Counted from the stretch's first letter, positions 20,010 to 32,753 are shown. The stretch is DNA of 64,000 bases from Nocardia africana NBRC 100379 (GCF_001612635.1 NZ_BDAV01000007.1:124001-188000), one strand, 5' to 3'. Notes: generated from the sequence alone by a model not told the origin. Translations and numbers: made by a program.

Positions 20010-22304
20010 TCAGCCGATGTCGACCGGATCGATCTGTACCCGCAACGGGCCTTCCGAGCGGTGACTGCTGCGCACCGCGAGGGCCGCGGCCAGTGCGCGC
20101 GACAGCGCCGAGCCCGCCCGCCGGTCGACCCGGAGAATCATCCGTTCGACCTCGGCGGGTGCGGCGTCGCCGGAGAACGGTGTGCGGGCGCCGGGCGGCA
20201 GCGGTACCGGGCCCAGCACCTCGACGCCGTCCGGTAGCGCGGTCTCACCGAGGAGTTCGCCGATGGTGGCGGTCGTACCGTCGACGGCGGCCAGGCGCAC
20301 CGCGGGCGGGAAGCGGACCTCGGTGCGGGCGGCGAGTTCGTGGCGGGCGTGCCCGACCGGATCCCAGCGCACCAGCGCCTGCACGGTCGGCAGCGACGGT
20401 TCGGCCATCACGAGCACCTCACCCGCGGGGCGGACCAGGGCGGCCGCCGACATCCAGCGCCGCAACGCGTCCTCGGCGGCACGCAGGTCCGCGCGGCCGA
20501 GCAGCGCCCAGCCGTCGAGCAGCAGCGCCACCGCGTATCCACCCGGTACGGCGGGTTCGGCTCCGATGGTCGCGACCACCACCTGTGGACCGTCCGGCAC
20601 CGAATCCAGCACGGCGGCACCGCCCGAACCCCGGATCGGCACACCGGGAAAGGCACGGCCCAGTTCCTCCGCGGTGCGCTGGGCGCCGATCACCACCGCC
20701 CGCAGCACCCGAGAACCGCACGCACCGCACCGGAAGGCCGGTTCCACCTTGCCGCACCAGCGGCAACTCAGGCTCTGGGCGATATCCCCGGACCCCTTGC
20801 TGCCCAAGGGAACCGCCGACGGACGGCGTTCTTCCGTGGCCGGGTCCGGGCGGGAAAGGTCGGGACGCAGCGGGCCGGCATACCCCGCTCGATGCTCGCC
20901 CGCGGGTGTCTCCGCGACGCGGCCGGCCGCCGACCGCCCCGCGCGGTCCCGGGACACCGTGCCCCGGGAATCGTCGGCCGGCCGGGCGTCTCTCCTGCCC
21001 CAGGTACCGCTCTCCGGCAACGACAGCGGGCCGTTGCAATGCCGGCAGCGGGCCGGGGTGCGGCATTTCGCGCACGCCAACGCCGGGACGTACCCGCGCC
21101 GCGGAACCTGCACCAGTACCGGGTCACCCGCGGCGAGGGCCCGGCGCGCCGCGGCGAAGGCGGTGCCGGGGATGCGGATCGCCCGCGCCATCGGGTCGCG
21201 CTCCAGGGCGATATCGCTGTCACCCGGCGCATGGATGCGAGGAGTATTGGCGCGCAACGTCTTCCGGTCGGCGAGCAGATCGTGCGCCCATCCGGATTCG
21301 ACGATGGCCTGCGCCTCCGCGGTCCGCGCGAACCCGGCTACCACGAACGCCGCGCCGGTTTCGTGGGCGCGCAACATCGCGACCTCGCGCGCATGCGGAT
21401 ACGGTGCGCGCGGTTCGGCGTAGGTGTCGTCGCCGTCGTCCCACACCACGATCAGGCCCAGATCCCGGGCCGGAGCGAAGACCGCACTGCGCGTCCCCAC
21501 CACGACCCGCGCCGAACCACGCAACACCGCGAGCCAGCGCCGATATCTCGCCGCAGGCCCCAGCCCCGCCGACAGCCCGACCACCGCATCCCCCACCAAG
21601 GCAGCGCATTCCGCGACGACCCGATCGAGATCGCGCTGGTCCGGAACCATCACGATCGCGCTGCGACCGCTCGCGACCGCTGTCGCGGCCAATTCCGCGA
21701 GCCGGCGCGGCCACTGCTCACCGGGCATCGCCTGCCAGGCCGCGCGTGGACCGTTCCCCCGGCGCAGCGCGGACAGGAACGAACCACCGTGCACATACTG
21801 CGACCAGGCCGGGAAGTCCTCCGGAACCTCGGGTAGCTCAACGGATTTCGGTTCCGCGGCCTCGGTGCGCGCATGACGCGGGGGAATCGCCAGCCGCAGC
21901 ACGTCGGCGCGGGTGCCGGCGTAACGCGCGGCGACGGCGGACACCAGCCGGACCGTCTCCGGAGTCAGCACCCGCTCCCCGGACACCACCCGCTGCAGCG
22001 GCTGAATTGTGCCGGAATGGTCTGTGCGCGACAGTCTTTCGAGGATGTAACCGTCGATGAGCCGACCCGAGAATCGCACCCGCACGCGCACCCCGGGCTG
22101 GGCCAGTTCGTCCATCTCCGGCGGCACCGAGTAGTCGAAATCGCGGTCGAGATGGGCGGGTTCGAGCAACGGCAGCACCCGCGCGATCGGTTTTCCGAGC
22201 CGGTTCCCGGCAGCCTTCTCGCCGTCTACCACCACATCCACGGCGTCCACCGCATCGGCACCGTCCGCCGCATCGGGGTGTGGGTCCGACTTCCCCTGCG
22301 CCAC
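20010..22304 (-). CDS. priA: PriA-like replication restart protein with a degenerate helicase core
   Basis: Actinobacterial PriA (primosomal protein N'). The 3' DNA-binding domain (PIARVLPLLEPAHLDRDFDY onwards) is intact. The Walker A loop is missing where VxGSGKT is expected, and the DEAH box is replaced by WDDGD, so ATPase and helicase activity is unlikely, as noted for M. tuberculosis PriA. Zinc-binding cysteines are present in CAKCRTPARCRHC and CRWCGKVEPAFRCGACG, but about 80 low-complexity residues are inserted between the two groups. The start is uncertain. GTG 22304 has GGAAG upstream and lies beyond a hairpin that may end metK. The frame is open to 22484, including GTG 22358 and 22415. 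Confidence 0.85.
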   Translation of the reverse strand: MAQGKSDPHPDAADGADAVDAVDVVVDGEKAAGNRLGKPIARVLPLLEPAHLDRDFDYSVPPEMDELAQPGVRVRVRFSGRLIDGYILERLSRTDHSGTIQPLQRVVSGERVLTPETVRLVSAVAARYAGTRADVLRLAIPPRHARTEAAEPKSVELPEVPEDFPAWSQYVHGGSFLSALRRGNGPRAAWQAMPGEQWPRRLAELAATAVASGRSAIVMVPDQRDLDRVVAECAALVGDAVVGLSAGLGPAARYRRWLAVLRGSARVVVGTRSAVFAPARDLGLIVVWDDGDDTYAEPRAPYPHAREVAMLRAHETGAAFVVAGFARTAEAQAIVESGWAHDLLADRKTLRANTPRIHAPGDSDIALERDPMARAIRIPGTAFAAARRALAAGDPVLVQVPRRGYVPALACAKCRTPARCRHCNGPLSLPESGTWGRRDARPADDSRGTVSRDRAGRSAAGRVAETPAGEHRAGYAGPLRPDLSRPDPATEERRPSAVPLGSKGSGDIAQSLSCRWCGKVEPAFRCGACGSRVLRAVVIGAQRTAEELGRAFPGVPIRGSGGAAVLDSVPDGPQVVVATIGAEPAVPGGYAVALLLDGWALLGRADLRAAEDALRRWMSAAALVRPAGEVLVMAEPSLPTVQALVRWDPVGHARHELAARTEVRFPPAVRLAAVDGTTATIGELLGETALPDGVEVLGPVPLPPGARTPFSGDAAPAEVERMILRVDRRAGSALSRALAAALAVRSSHRSEGPLRVQIDPVDIG

Positions 22305-22362
22305 AGGTTCTTCCGTCGATTGCTCGCCGACCGATTCGGCAGTCGAGGAGCCGGGCACGGAA

Positions 22363-22394
22363 ACGGCGCCCTCCGTCGGAACGGAGGGCGCCGT
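22363..22394. terminator. Hairpin between metK and priA
   Basis: Perfect 14-bp arms ACGGCGCCCTCCGT (22363-22376) and ACGGAGGGCGCCGT (22381-22394) around a 4-nt loop, about 39 nt after the metK stop. On the minus strand it is followed by TTTCC, a short T-run. It probably terminates or attenuates metK transcription. If priA starts upstream of it, the hairpin would lie inside coding sequence. Confidence 0.6.
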
Positions 22395-22432
22395 CGGTTC
22401 TACCGCTTCCGCCACGGCAGGCGCGGACCCGA

Positions 22433-23647
<1,215 letters not shown>

Positions 23648-23690
23648 AGTTGTTCCCTCTCCCTCAACGGGTTTCTCATGTCGGGATGCG

Positions 23691-23718
23691 ACAGTAGCGG
23701 CCTCGCGTCACCGCACAA
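23691..23718 (-). promoter_or_regulatory. Possible metK promoter
   Basis: On the minus strand TTGTGC (23718-23713), 16 nt, TACTGT (23696-23691). The predicted start near 23684 gives a leader of about 37 nt. It lies in the 200-bp gap between coaBC and metK, which otherwise shows nothing recognisable. Confidence 0.35.
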
Positions 23719-23847
23719 CCCTTTACCTCAGACTATTCCAAACTTGCCACGGCCGGGCGGAGCGCCGGCGTTCGGGCCCCCGCGGCGGCCACCACGGCTG
23801 CGCGGACCGCGTCGCCACGACGGCGGCCCGGTCGAATCACTTGCGGC

Positions 23848-25065
23848 TCAACGCAACAGCGGACCCAGCGCATCGAGTACCCGGCTGGCGAGCAGCGCCT
23901 TGGAACCGTGGTCGAGCGACTGTTCGGTACCGTCGGCGCCGAGCAGCCAGCCGTCGTTGTTGTCGACCTCGAACGCCTTACCCTCGCCGACGGCATTGAC
24001 CACCAACAGGTCACAGCCCTTGCGAGCCAGTTTCGCCCGCGCGTGGGTGAGGACGTCGCCGTGTTCGTCGCCGGTTTCAGCGGCGAAACCGACGATCGCC
24101 AGGCCGCCGAGCTGCCCGTCGCGGCGCGCCTGCACCAGTCCGGCCAGAATGTCGCGATTCTTGGTCAGCTCGATCGAATTCGGCTCGTGCGCACCCTTTT
24201 TGATTTTCGCGGCGGCCACGTTGACCGGCCGGAAATCGGCGACCGCGGCGGCCATGATGACCGCGTCGGCGCCCACGGAATGCTTGTCGACGGCCGTGCC
24301 CATCTGCTCGGCGGTCGTCACGTGGACGACGTCGACGGCGGCGGGCGGCTCGAGGCCGATGGTGTTGCCGGCGATCAGGGTGACCTGAGCGCCGCGCTGA
24401 GCGGCCACGCGGGCCATCGCGTAGCCCTGTTTGCCGGAACTACGGTTGCCGAGGAACCGGACCGGATCCAGCGGTTCGCGGGTGCCACCGGCGGAGACGA
24501 CGACGCGGCGCCCCTCCAGATCGCGCGGCAGCGCGTCGGAGCGTTCGAGCAGCAACGAGGCCAGCGCGAAGATCTCCTCCGGTTCGGGCAGCCGGCCGGG
24601 GCCGGTGTCGGCGCCCGTGAGCCGCCCGGAGGCCGGTTCCATCACGGTCGAGCCGTGTGCGCGCAGCGTGGCGACATTGGCGACCGTGGCCGGATGCTCC
24701 CACATCTCGGTATGCATCGCGGGAGCGAACAGCACCGGACATCGGGCGGTGAGCAGCGTGGCGGTGAGCAGATCGTCGGCGCGGCCGGAGGCGGCGCGCG
24801 CCATCAGATCGGCGGTGGCCGGGGCGATGACCACCAGATCGGCCTCCTGGCCGATGCGCACATGCGGCACCTCCGGCACATCGGCGAAGACCCCGGTCTG
24901 GACCGGATTGCCCGACAGCGCCTCGAAGGTGGCCTTACCGACGAACTGCAGTGCGGACTCGGTGGGGATGACTCGGACGTGGTGCCCGGTCTCGGTGAAC
25001 TTGCGCACCAGCGAGCACGCCTTGTAGGCGGCGATCCCGCCGCCCACGCCGACAACGATTCGCAT
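23848..25065 (-). CDS. coaBC: Phosphopantothenoylcysteine decarboxylase / synthetase
   Basis: Bifunctional coenzyme A enzyme (Dfp). The N-terminal flavoprotein half (CoaC) begins MRIVVGVGGGIAAYKA and has the FMN and active-site stretch PAMHTEMW with the catalytic His. The C-terminal half (CoaB) has SAGGTREPLDPVRFLGNRSS with the CTP-dependent synthetase motif, then KKGAHEP and the GFAAETGD loop. ATG 25065 has AGAGG about 10 nt upstream and matches the conserved start of the family. It follows rpoZ by 53 nt in the run gmk-rpoZ-coaBC. Confidence 0.95.
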   Translation of the reverse strand: MRIVVGVGGGIAAYKACSLVRKFTETGHHVRVIPTESALQFVGKATFEALSGNPVQTGVFADVPEVPHVRIGQEADLVVIAPATADLMARAASGRADDLLTATLLTARCPVLFAPAMHTEMWEHPATVANVATLRAHGSTVMEPASGRLTGADTGPGRLPEPEEIFALASLLLERSDALPRDLEGRRVVVSAGGTREPLDPVRFLGNRSSGKQGYAMARVAAQRGAQVTLIAGNTIGLEPPAAVDVVHVTTAEQMGTAVDKHSVGADAVIMAAAVADFRPVNVAAAKIKKGAHEPNSIELTKNRDILAGLVQARRDGQLGGLAIVGFAAETGDEHGDVLTHARAKLARKGCDLLVVNAVGEGKAFEVDNNDGWLLGADGTEQSLDHGSKALLASRVLDALGPLLR

Positions 25066-25118
25066 CTGAATCAAGCCTCTTCGGTCCGGTGGAGAGACAG
25101 CGGGTTACGACCGCAGGG

Positions 25119-26040
<922 letters not shown>

Positions 26041-26047
26041 CCTCGGA

Positions 26048-26368
26048 TCAGGCTTCGAAGTCGAACTTCGCCAGCAGCGCCTTGCGCTGCCGGTCGCCCA
26101 GGCCCCGCAGGCGGCGGGTCGGCGCGATCTCCAGCTCGCTCATGATCTCGGCCGCCTTGACCTTGCCGACCTTGGGCAGGGCCTCCAGCAGCGCGGATAC
26201 CTTCATCTTGCCGAGGACCTCGTCGGTCTCGGCGTCCTTCAGGACCGTCTTCAGGTCAGTGCCGCCACGCTTCAAGCGCTCCTTGAGCTCTGCCCGAGCG
26301 CGGCGAGCGGCAGCCGCCTTCTCCAAAGCAGCGGCGCGCTGCTCGTCAGTCAGCTGGGGAAGGGCCAC
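26048..26368 (-). CDS. mihF: Actinobacterial integration host factor
   Basis: Nucleoid-associated DNA-binding protein of 106 residues, unrelated to E. coli IHF. It is a basic, helical protein ([20 protein letters not shown]) with the conserved helix-two-turn-helix region [20 protein letters not shown] and [15 protein letters not shown]. The GTG start has a strong GGAGGAA directly upstream. A 13-codon frame with its own GGAGGT (26350-26391) overlaps the start in another frame. It heads the run mihF-gmk-rpoZ-coaBC, and has the same neighbours in mycobacteria. Confidence 0.95.
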   Translation of the reverse strand: MALPQLTDEQRAAALEKAAAARRARAELKERLKRGGTDLKTVLKDAETDEVLGKMKVSALLEALPKVGKVKAAEIMSELEIAPTRRLRGLGDRQRKALLAKFDFEA

Positions 26369-26940
26369 GGTTCCTCCGTCTCATCGTTCATTGCTAGATC
26401 TACCTCCGGTAACCCGGTGGTCTCAGCGACCGTACCCACGCGGCGCTCCGATTGCGAACCCACCCCCCAGGTCAGCGCCCGATTCGGGTATTCGAGCCCG
26501 TGACCGGGCAGGTCGCGCCGCCGATCGCGCCAGGTCGCGGCACCGGTCCGCGGAATTTCCTCACCATGCCGGTGACCTGGGGTTATCCCTGTTCCGACGG
26601 GTTCGCCGACGGATTCGAGCTCGGCCGGATGCGACCGTAACCGACCCGTAATCGCGCGACCTGGAACTTTCTGAAAATTCTCCGCGTGTCGCGATTTTTT
26701 GCCCCAGCGTGTCGCGGCGTGGCGCGGCGTGGCGAGCACTCCGGCACCGCTCGGCGATGCGCGGAACGGGCCCGTAACACACCCCGGAAGGGCCGCTGAG
26801 CCGGAAAAACACGCGCGTGTAACTTCCACCCGGGAACGAGCGCGTCTGCGCGCGAACGGGCCGCAACCGAAAACAGACCGGTCGCATTTCCGGAAGGTAG
26901 CCGGTTCCGGCGCGGGCGACGCGTCGTGGATGGAGCGAAT
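26369..26940. other. Gene-free region between pyrF and mihF
   Basis: About 570 bp. Any open frame here lacks family features. It holds the mihF ribosome binding site and presumably its promoter, though I find no convincing -35/-10 pair. Other contents are a direct repeat of GTGTCGCGGCGTGGCG-type words near 26709-26732, a self-complementary ACACGCGCGTGT (26809-26820), and an interrupted inverted repeat CCAGGT...CACCGG with CCGGTGACCTGG (about 26530-26580) that could fold in the mihF leader. Confidence 0.5.
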
Positions 26941-26976
26941 TCCGCCCGGGCGCGACGACACGCCGCCCCGGGCGGA
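26941..26976. terminator. Terminator of the pyrimidine operon
   Basis: Perfect 10-bp arms TCCGCCCGGG (26941-26950) and CCCGGGCGGA (26967-26976) with a 16-nt loop, starting 5 nt after the pyrF stop on the minus strand. There is no T-run, as is common in high-GC actinomycetes. Confidence 0.5.
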
Positions 26977-26981
26977 GTGGA

Positions 26982-27806
26982 TCAGGCCTGTAGAAAGGCG
27001 AATTCGTCGGCGAGCTTGTGCATCTTGGTACGCATCGCCGCGACCGAAGGTCCGGTCTCGAGCAGTTCCCGCGAGACGTTGGGCACCACCGCGGCGAACC
27101 GGTCGGACGGGATCAGGGCGCGGATCGACTCCGCTCCCCCGCCCTGCGCCCCGACGCCGGGCATCAGGACGGGACCGTTGAGTTTGCTCACGTCGACGGG
27201 TTCGGTGAGGGTCGCGCCGACCACGACGCCGACCGATCCGAATTCCGCCCCGGCGTTGCAGCCGGCGGCCTCGTCGATCATAATCTGCGCGACACTGCGA
27301 CCGTCGGCCGCGGTGACGCGCTGCACCTGGTGCGCCTCCGGATTCGAGGTCGCCGCCAGCACGAAGACCCCGCGACCGGCCGAGCGCGCGGCGTCCAGGG
27401 CGGGCGACAGCGCACCGAAGCCGAGGTACGGCGATACAGTCACCGCATCACTGGCCAGCGGACCGTCACCCAGCCAGGCCCGGGCGTAGGCGGCCATGGT
27501 GGAGCCGATATCGCCGCGCTTGGCATCGGCCAGCACCAATGTGCCGGCGGCGCGCAGCGCGGCGATGGTGTCCTCGAGCACCACGATGCCGCCGGAGCCG
27601 TACTCCTCGAAGAACGCCACCTGTGGTTTCACCAGCGCCACCCGGCCCGCGAACACCTCGACGCAGATGTCGGAGAACCGTTTCAGGCCCTCGACGTCCT
27701 CGCCGAGCCCCCAGGCACGCAGCAACTGCGGATGGGGGTCGATGCCGGCGCACAGCGGGCCCAGCCGGCCCATCGCGTCGGCCAGCCGCGGGCCGAACGG
27801 CGTCAC
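26982..27806 (-). CDS. pyrF: Orotidine 5'-phosphate decarboxylase
   Basis: Last step of UMP synthesis. It has 274 residues, the longer type found in actinobacteria. The catalytic signature is [11 protein letters not shown] with the Lys and Asp residues. [12 protein letters not shown] at the N-terminus, [13 protein letters not shown] and [10 protein letters not shown] are further family motifs. The GTG start overlaps the stop of the upstream unknown gene by 4 nt (GTGA), so pyrF translation depends on that gene. A hairpin follows the stop, marking the end of the pyr operon. Confidence 0.96.
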   Translation of the reverse strand: MTPFGPRLADAMGRLGPLCAGIDPHPQLLRAWGLGEDVEGLKRFSDICVEVFAGRVALVKPQVAFFEEYGSGGIVVLEDTIAALRAAGTLVLADAKRGDIGSTMAAYARAWLGDGPLASDAVTVSPYLGFGALSPALDAARSAGRGVFVLAATSNPEAHQVQRVTAADGRSVAQIMIDEAAGCNAGAEFGSVGVVVGATLTEPVDVSKLNGPVLMPGVGAQGGGAESIRALIPSDRFAAVVPNVSRELLETGPSVAAMRTKMHKLADEFAFLQA

Positions 27807-28186
27807 CGGCTCGCCCCGGCGCCCGCCAGTTCGTCCCCGGCATGGGCGGGCGGCGTCTGCCCACCGGCGGCCCCGGATTCGGCGTAGGCCTCCTCACCGG
27901 CGTGGGCGAGCAGCTCGTCGGCCTGGGCGAGAACCTCGTCCGCGCGGGCGAGCACCGCGTCGGTGAGCGCGTCGGCCTCGGCCTCGGCGTCGGGCGCCGG
28001 CTTGCGGCCGATCGGCGGGATCGCCCGGAAACCGACCGTGCTGTAGCCGCCGACGTTGCGCATCCGGCGGATGTCACCGCCGCCGGGCGGCGCGGCCTCC
28101 GCCGCGCCGAATCCGCGAATCCGCCGAGTCGTCGCCCGACCGGCCCCCGGGGGCCGGACTCCCGCGCCGAAACCGATGGCTCCCAC
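27803..28186 (-). CDS. Unknown protein in the pyr operon between carB and pyrF
   Basis: I do not recognise this protein of 127 residues. The N-terminal part is Gly/Arg/Pro-rich ([20 protein letters not shown]), then comes [20 protein letters not shown], then an acidic helix with alternating Ala, Asp and Glu ([20 protein letters not shown]) that could form a coiled coil, and a low-complexity tail. The GTG at 28186 has AGGAGA about 7 nt upstream and starts 14 nt after carB. The stop overlaps pyrF by 4 nt. Good translation signals at both ends argue that it is real. M. tuberculosis has no gene at this point of the operon. Confidence 0.65.
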   Translation of the reverse strand: MGAIGFGAGVRPPGAGRATTRRIRGFGAAEAAPPGGGDIRRMRNVGGYSTVGFRAIPPIGRKPAPDAEAEADALTDAVLARADEVLAQADELLAHAGEEAYAESGAAGGQTPPAHAGDELAGAGASR

Positions 28187-28200
28187 CGTTATCTCTCCTC

Positions 28201-31200
28201 TTAGCCGCGCAATACGGCGTGCAGCTCCTGCAGCGAGCGCACCCCGATACCGCCGTTGATGGTTGCTTCGATGCCCTGTACGGCTGCAGCCGCACCCTGA
28301 ACCGTCGTGATGCACGGAATGTTGGCGCCCACCGCGGCGGTACGAATCTCGTAACCGTCCACGCGGGGCCCGGAGTTACCGTAAGGCGTGTTGAACACGA
28401 TGTCGATCTCGCCGTCCTTGATCTGATCGACGATCGAGGGTTCGATCGGATCGCCGTTGGTCGACGCCGGGACCGGATCGGACTGCTTGCGCACCCGCTC
28501 ACACGGAATCCCGTTGCGCCGCAACATTTCCGCGGTGCCGTCGGTGGCCAGGATCCGGAAGCCCAGATCGTGCAGCCGCTTGACCGGGAACACCATGGCC
28601 CGCTTGTCGCGGTTGGCGATCGAGACGAACACCGTGCCCGCGACCGGCAGCGAACCGTAGGCCGCGGACTGGCTCTTGGCGAAGGCGGTACCGAAATCGG
28701 CGTCGATACCCATCACCTCACCGGTGGATTTCATCTCCGGCGACAGCAGCGAATCGATGCCGGTGCCGTCCGGACGCCGGAACCGGTGGAAGGGCAGCAC
28801 CGCTTCCTTCACCGCGACCGGGGCGTCCATCGGCGCGTGACCGCCGTCGCCCTCGGCGGGCAGGATGCCCTCCTTGCGCAATTCGGCGATGCTCGTGCCC
28901 AGCATGACGCGCGCGGCGGCCTTGGCCAGCTGCACGCCGGTCGCCTTGGAGACGAACGGCACGGTCCGGCTGGCGCGCGGATTGGCCTCGAGCACGTAGA
29001 GCACGTCGTCCTTGAGCGCGTACTGCACATTCAGCAGGCCCTTGACGCCGATACCCTTGGCCAGTGCGGCGGTCGAGCGGCGGACCGCCTCGATATCGCT
29101 GCGGCCCAAGGTGATCGGCGGCAGCGCGCACGCCGAGTCACCGGAGTGGATACCGGCCTCCTCGATGTGCTCCATCACGCCGCCGAGGTAGACCTCCTCG
29201 CCGTCGCAGAGCGCGTCGACGTCGATCTCGATGGCGTCTTCCAGGAAGCGGTCGACCAGCACCGGATGTTCGGGGCTGAGTTCGGTGGCGCGCGAGATGT
29301 AGCCCTCGAGCGAGTTCTCGTCGTAGACGATCTCCATACCGCGCCCGCCCAGCACATACGACGGGCGAACCAGCACCGGATAACCGATCTCGGCCGCGAT
29401 CTGCTTGGCCTGCTCGAACGTGGTGGCGGTGCCGTACTTCGGCGCGGGCAGACCGGCGGCGACCAGGACGTCGCCGAATTCGCCGCGATCCTCGGCCAGG
29501 TCGATCGCCGCCGCGGAGGTGCCGACCACCGGCACCCCGGCGTCGGTGAGCCGCTGCGCCAGACCCAGCGGCGTCTGCCCGCCGAGCTGCACGATCACCC
29601 CGGCGACCCGGCCCGACTCCGATTCGGAGTGGTACACCTCGAGCACGTCCTCGAAGGTCAGCGGCTCGAAGTAGAGGCGGTCGGCGGTGTCGTAGTCGGT
29701 GGAGACGGTCTCGGGGTTGCAGTTGACCATGACCGTCTCGTACCCGGCCTGCGACAGCGTCTGCGCGGCGTGCACACAGGAGTAGTCGAATTCGATGCCC
29801 TGGCCGATGCGGTTGGGCCCCGAGCCGAGGATGATCACCTTCTCGCGCTCGGGCTGCGGCGCCACCTCCGACTCGGCGGCCGGATCGAGTTCGTAGCTCG
29901 AGTAGTGGTACGGCGTCTTGGCCTCGAATTCGGCCGCACAGGTGTCGACCGTCTTGTACACCGGCCGGATGCCGAGACGGTGGCGCAGTTCGCGCACCCC
30001 GTTCTCACCGGCCAGTTCCGGTCGCAGCACGGCGATCTGGCGATCGGACAGCCCGTTGTGCTTGGCGTAGCGCAGCAGCGACTCGTCCAGCACCGGCGCC
30101 TGGGCGATCTCGGCACGCAGGTCGACCAGTCCGGCGATCTCGGCGACGAACCACGGGTCGATTCCCGAGGCCTGCGCGACGTCCTCGATGCTCGCGCCCA
30201 GCCGCAGCGCCCGCTCCACCTGGTAGAGCCGACCCTCGGTCGGCACGCGCAGATCGTCGAGGATCTCGGCGACGTCGGTCCAGCGGCCGTCGGGCTGAGT
30301 CCAGAACCCGGCCGCCTTGGTCTCGAGCGAACGCAGCACCTTGCCGAGCGCCTCGGAGAAGTTGCGGCCCAGGCTCATCGCCTCGCCGACCGATTTCATG
30401 GTGGTGGTGAGCGTCGGGTCGGCGCCCGGGAACTTCTCGAACGCGAACCGCGGCGCCTTCACGACCACGTAGTCGAGCGTGGGCTCGAAACAGGCCGGGG
30501 TTTCCTTGGTGATGTCGTTGACGATCTCGTCGAGCGTGTAGCCGATGGCCAGCTTCGCCGCGATCTTGGCGATCGGGAAACCCGTCGCCTTGGAGGCCAG
30601 CGCGGACGAACGCGAGACGCGCGGGTTCATCTCGATGACGATCAGGCGGCCGTCGCGCGGATCCACCGCGAACTGGATGTTGCAACCGCCGGTGTCGACA
30701 CCGACCTCGCGCAGAATCGCGATACCCAGATCGCGCATCTTCTGATACTCGCGGTCGGTGAGGGTCATGGCCGGGGCGACGGTCACCGAATCGCCGGTGT
30801 GCACGCCCATCGGGTCCACGTTCTCGATCGAGCAGACGATGACCACGTTGTCGCGGCCGTCGCGCATCAGCTCGAGTTCGTATTCCTTCCAGCCGAGGAT
30901 CGATTCCTCGATGAGGACGTTGGCCGTCGGCGAGGCGGCCAGACCGCCGCCGGCGATGCGGTCGAGATCCTCGTCGTTGTAGGCCATGCCCGACCCCAGG
31001 CCGCCCATCGTGAACGACGGCCGCACGACCACCGGGAAGCCCAGCTCCGCGACGGTTTCGCGCACCTCGTCCATGGTGTAGCACACCTTGGACCGGGCCG
31101 ACTCGCCGCCGACCTTGGCGACGATGTCCTTGAACTTCTGCCGGTCCTCGCCGCGCTGAATGGCCTCGAAGTCGGCGCCGATCAATTCGACGTTGTACTT

Positions 31201-31527
31201 CTCCAGCACCCCGTTCTCGTGCAGCGCCACCGCGGTGTTGAGCGCGGTCTGGCCGCCCAGGGTCGCGAGGATGGCGTCGGGACGCTCCTTGGCGATGACC
31301 TTCTCGACGAATTCCGGGGTGATCGGCTCGACGTAGGTGGAGTCGGCGAATTCCGGGTCGGTCATGATCGTGGCCGGGTTGGAGTTCACCAGCGACACGC
31401 GCAGGCCCTCGGACCGCAGCACCCGGCACGCCTGGGTGCCGGAGTAGTCGAATTCGCAGGCCTGGCCGATGACGATCGGCCCGGAGCCGATGACCAGGAT
31501 GTGGTGCAGGTCGTTACGACGTGGCAT
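28201..31527 (-). CDS. carB: Carbamoyl-phosphate synthase, large subunit
   Basis: Makes carbamoyl phosphate from bicarbonate, ammonia and ATP for pyrimidines and arginine. It has 1108 residues in two homologous ATP-grasp halves: the carboxyphosphate half starts at [16 protein letters not shown] and the carbamate half at [19 protein letters not shown]-terminal MGS-like domain ([15 protein letters not shown] onwards) is the usual allosteric site for UMP and ornithine. GAAGGAAG precedes the ATG. It follows carA by 70 nt, and together they form the synthase. Confidence 0.97.
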   Translation of the reverse strand: MPRRNDLHHILVIGSGPIVIGQACEFDYSGTQACRVLRSEGLRVSLVNSNPATIMTDPEFADSTYVEPITPEFVEKVIAKERPDAILATLGGQTALNTAVALHENGVLEKYNVELIGADFEAIQRGEDRQKFKDIVAKVGGESARSKVCYTMDEVRETVAELGFPVVVRPSFTMGGLGSGMAYNDEDLDRIAGGGLAASPTANVLIEESILGWKEYELELMRDGRDNVVIVCSIENVDPMGVHTGDSVTVAPAMTLTDREYQKMRDLGIAILREVGVDTGGCNIQFAVDPRDGRLIVIEMNPRVSRSSALASKATGFPIAKIAAKLAIGYTLDEIVNDITKETPACFEPTLDYVVVKAPRFAFEKFPGADPTLTTTMKSVGEAMSLGRNFSEALGKVLRSLETKAAGFWTQPDGRWTDVAEILDDLRVPTEGRLYQVERALRLGASIEDVAQASGIDPWFVAEIAGLVDLRAEIAQAPVLDESLLRYAKHNGLSDRQIAVLRPELAGENGVRELRHRLGIRPVYKTVDTCAAEFEAKTPYHYSSYELDPAAESEVAPQPEREKVIILGSGPNRIGQGIEFDYSCVHAAQTLSQAGYETVMVNCNPETVSTDYDTADRLYFEPLTFEDVLEVYHSESESGRVAGVIVQLGGQTPLGLAQRLTDAGVPVVGTSAAAIDLAEDRGEFGDVLVAAGLPAPKYGTATTFEQAKQIAAEIGYPVLVRPSYVLGGRGMEIVYDENSLEGYISRATELSPEHPVLVDRFLEDAIEIDVDALCDGEEVYLGGVMEHIEEAGIHSGDSACALPPITLGRSDIEAVRRSTAALAKGIGVKGLLNVQYALKDDVLYVLEANPRASRTVPFVSKATGVQLAKAAARVMLGTSIAELRKEGILPAEGDGGHAPMDAPVAVKEAVLPFHRFRRPDGTGIDSLLSPEMKSTGEVMGIDADFGTAFAKSQSAAYGSLPVAGTVFVSIANRDKRAMVFPVKRLHDLGFRILATDGTAEMLRRNGIPCERVRKQSDPVPASTNGDPIEPSIVDQIKDGEIDIVFNTPYGNSGPRVDGYEIRTAAVGANIPCITTVQGAAAAVQGIEATINGGIGVRSLQELHAVLRG

Positions 31528-31597
31528 CAGGCTTCCTTCTGTGTCTTGCGGGACACCCGCACCCGGTCGGTACGACGAGTGGGCTGCGCATGGTGAC

Positions 31598-32716
31598 TCA
31601 TCGTTCCTCCATGAGACCCGCGAAGCGGTCGAACAGGTAGGCGGCGTCGTGCGGCCCCGCGGCGGCCTCCGGGTGGTACTGCACCGAGAACGCGCGACCG
31701 TCCACCAGGCGCACCCCTTCGACGGTGCCGTCGTTGGCGCAGGTGTGGCTGACCTCGGCGGTGCCGAACGGGGTGTCGAACCGCTGTCCGGCCTCGCCCT
31801 CGAGCGCGAAGCCGTGGTTCTGCGCGGTGATCGAGACCGCCCCGGTGGCGTGGTCGATCACCGGGACGTTGATGCCGCGGTGGCCGAACTTCATCTTGTA
31901 CGTGCCCAAGCCCAGCGCGCGGCCCAGGATCTGGTTGCCGAAGCAGATTCCGAACAACGGAAGCCCTTCGCCCAGAACCGATTTGGTCAGCTCGACCGCA
32001 TCGTCCTGGGTGGCCGGGTCGCCGGGGCCGTTGGACAGGAAGACGCCGTCGGGCTTCAGCTCCTTGATCTGGTCGAGCGTGACGCCGGAGGGCACCACGT
32101 GCACCCGGATACCGCGCTCGGCGAACATGCGCGGGGTGTTGGTCTTGATACCCAGGTCCACCGCGACCACGGTGAACCGGTGCTCACCGGCGGGCTCGAT
32201 GGTGTAGACGCCGTCGGTGGACACCTCGCCGGCCAGGTCGGCGCCGAGCATCGAGGCCTGACCGGTGACCCGGCTCAGCAACTCCTCGGTCGAGGCCGCG
32301 GCGGCGTCACCGCTGAAGATGCCCGCCTTCATCGACCCGCGGGTGCGCAGGTGGCGCACCAGCGCGCGGGTGTCGATGCCGGCGATGCCGACGATGTGCT
32401 GGCGTTCCAGCTCGTCCTGCAGGGTGGTGGTGGCGCGCCAGTTCGAGGCCCGCTTGGCGGGGTCGCGCACCGCGTACCCGGCCACCCAGATCCGGTTCGA
32501 CTCGTCGTCCTCGTCGTTCCAGCCGGTGTTGCCGATCTGCGGGGCGGTGGCCACCACGATCTGGCGGTGGTAGCTGGGGTCGGTCAGGGTCTCCTGATAG
32601 CCGGTCATCGCGGTGCAGAACACCGCCTCGCCCAGCGTCTCGCCCTCGGCGCCGAACCGCCGGCCCCGGAACACCCGTCCGTCCTCGAGCACCATCACCG
32701 CGGCGCGGTCGCTCAT
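31598..32716 (-). CDS. carA: Carbamoyl-phosphate synthase, small subunit
   Basis: Glutamine amidotransferase subunit that passes ammonia to CarB. It has 372 residues. The N-terminal domain has [18 protein letters not shown] and [13 protein letters not shown]. The class I amidotransferase domain has the nucleophile Cys in [11 protein letters not shown] and the His/Glu pair in [10 protein letters not shown]. The motif reads ICFGNQ, in place of the more common ICLGHQ. ATG 32716 has GAGGTGA 5 nt upstream. Lies between the PH-like membrane gene and carB. Confidence 0.97.
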   Translation of the reverse strand: MSDRAAVMVLEDGRVFRGRRFGAEGETLGEAVFCTAMTGYQETLTDPSYHRQIVVATAPQIGNTGWNDEDDESNRIWVAGYAVRDPAKRASNWRATTTLQDELERQHIVGIAGIDTRALVRHLRTRGSMKAGIFSGDAAAASTEELLSRVTGQASMLGADLAGEVSTDGVYTIEPAGEHRFTVVAVDLGIKTNTPRMFAERGIRVHVVPSGVTLDQIKELKPDGVFLSNGPGDPATQDDAVELTKSVLGEGLPLFGICFGNQILGRALGLGTYKMKFGHRGINVPVIDHATGAVSITAQNHGFALEGEAGQRFDTPFGTAEVSHTCANDGTVEGVRLVDGRAFSVQYHPEAAAGPHDAAYLFDRFAGLMEER

Positions 32717-32753
32717 TCGCTCACCTCGTTCACCAGAAATCCAGCCTTCACGT

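Noticed and set aside
23648..23847. SAM riboswitch before metK
   Set aside because: The leader from the likely promoter is under 40 nt and no SAM-I or SAM-IV core is visible.
28219..31596. Very long open frame antisense to carB
   Set aside because: It mirrors the codon pattern of carB. High third-position G+C keeps the opposite strand free of stops. The translation is His/Arg/Gly/Asp-rich with no family motif.
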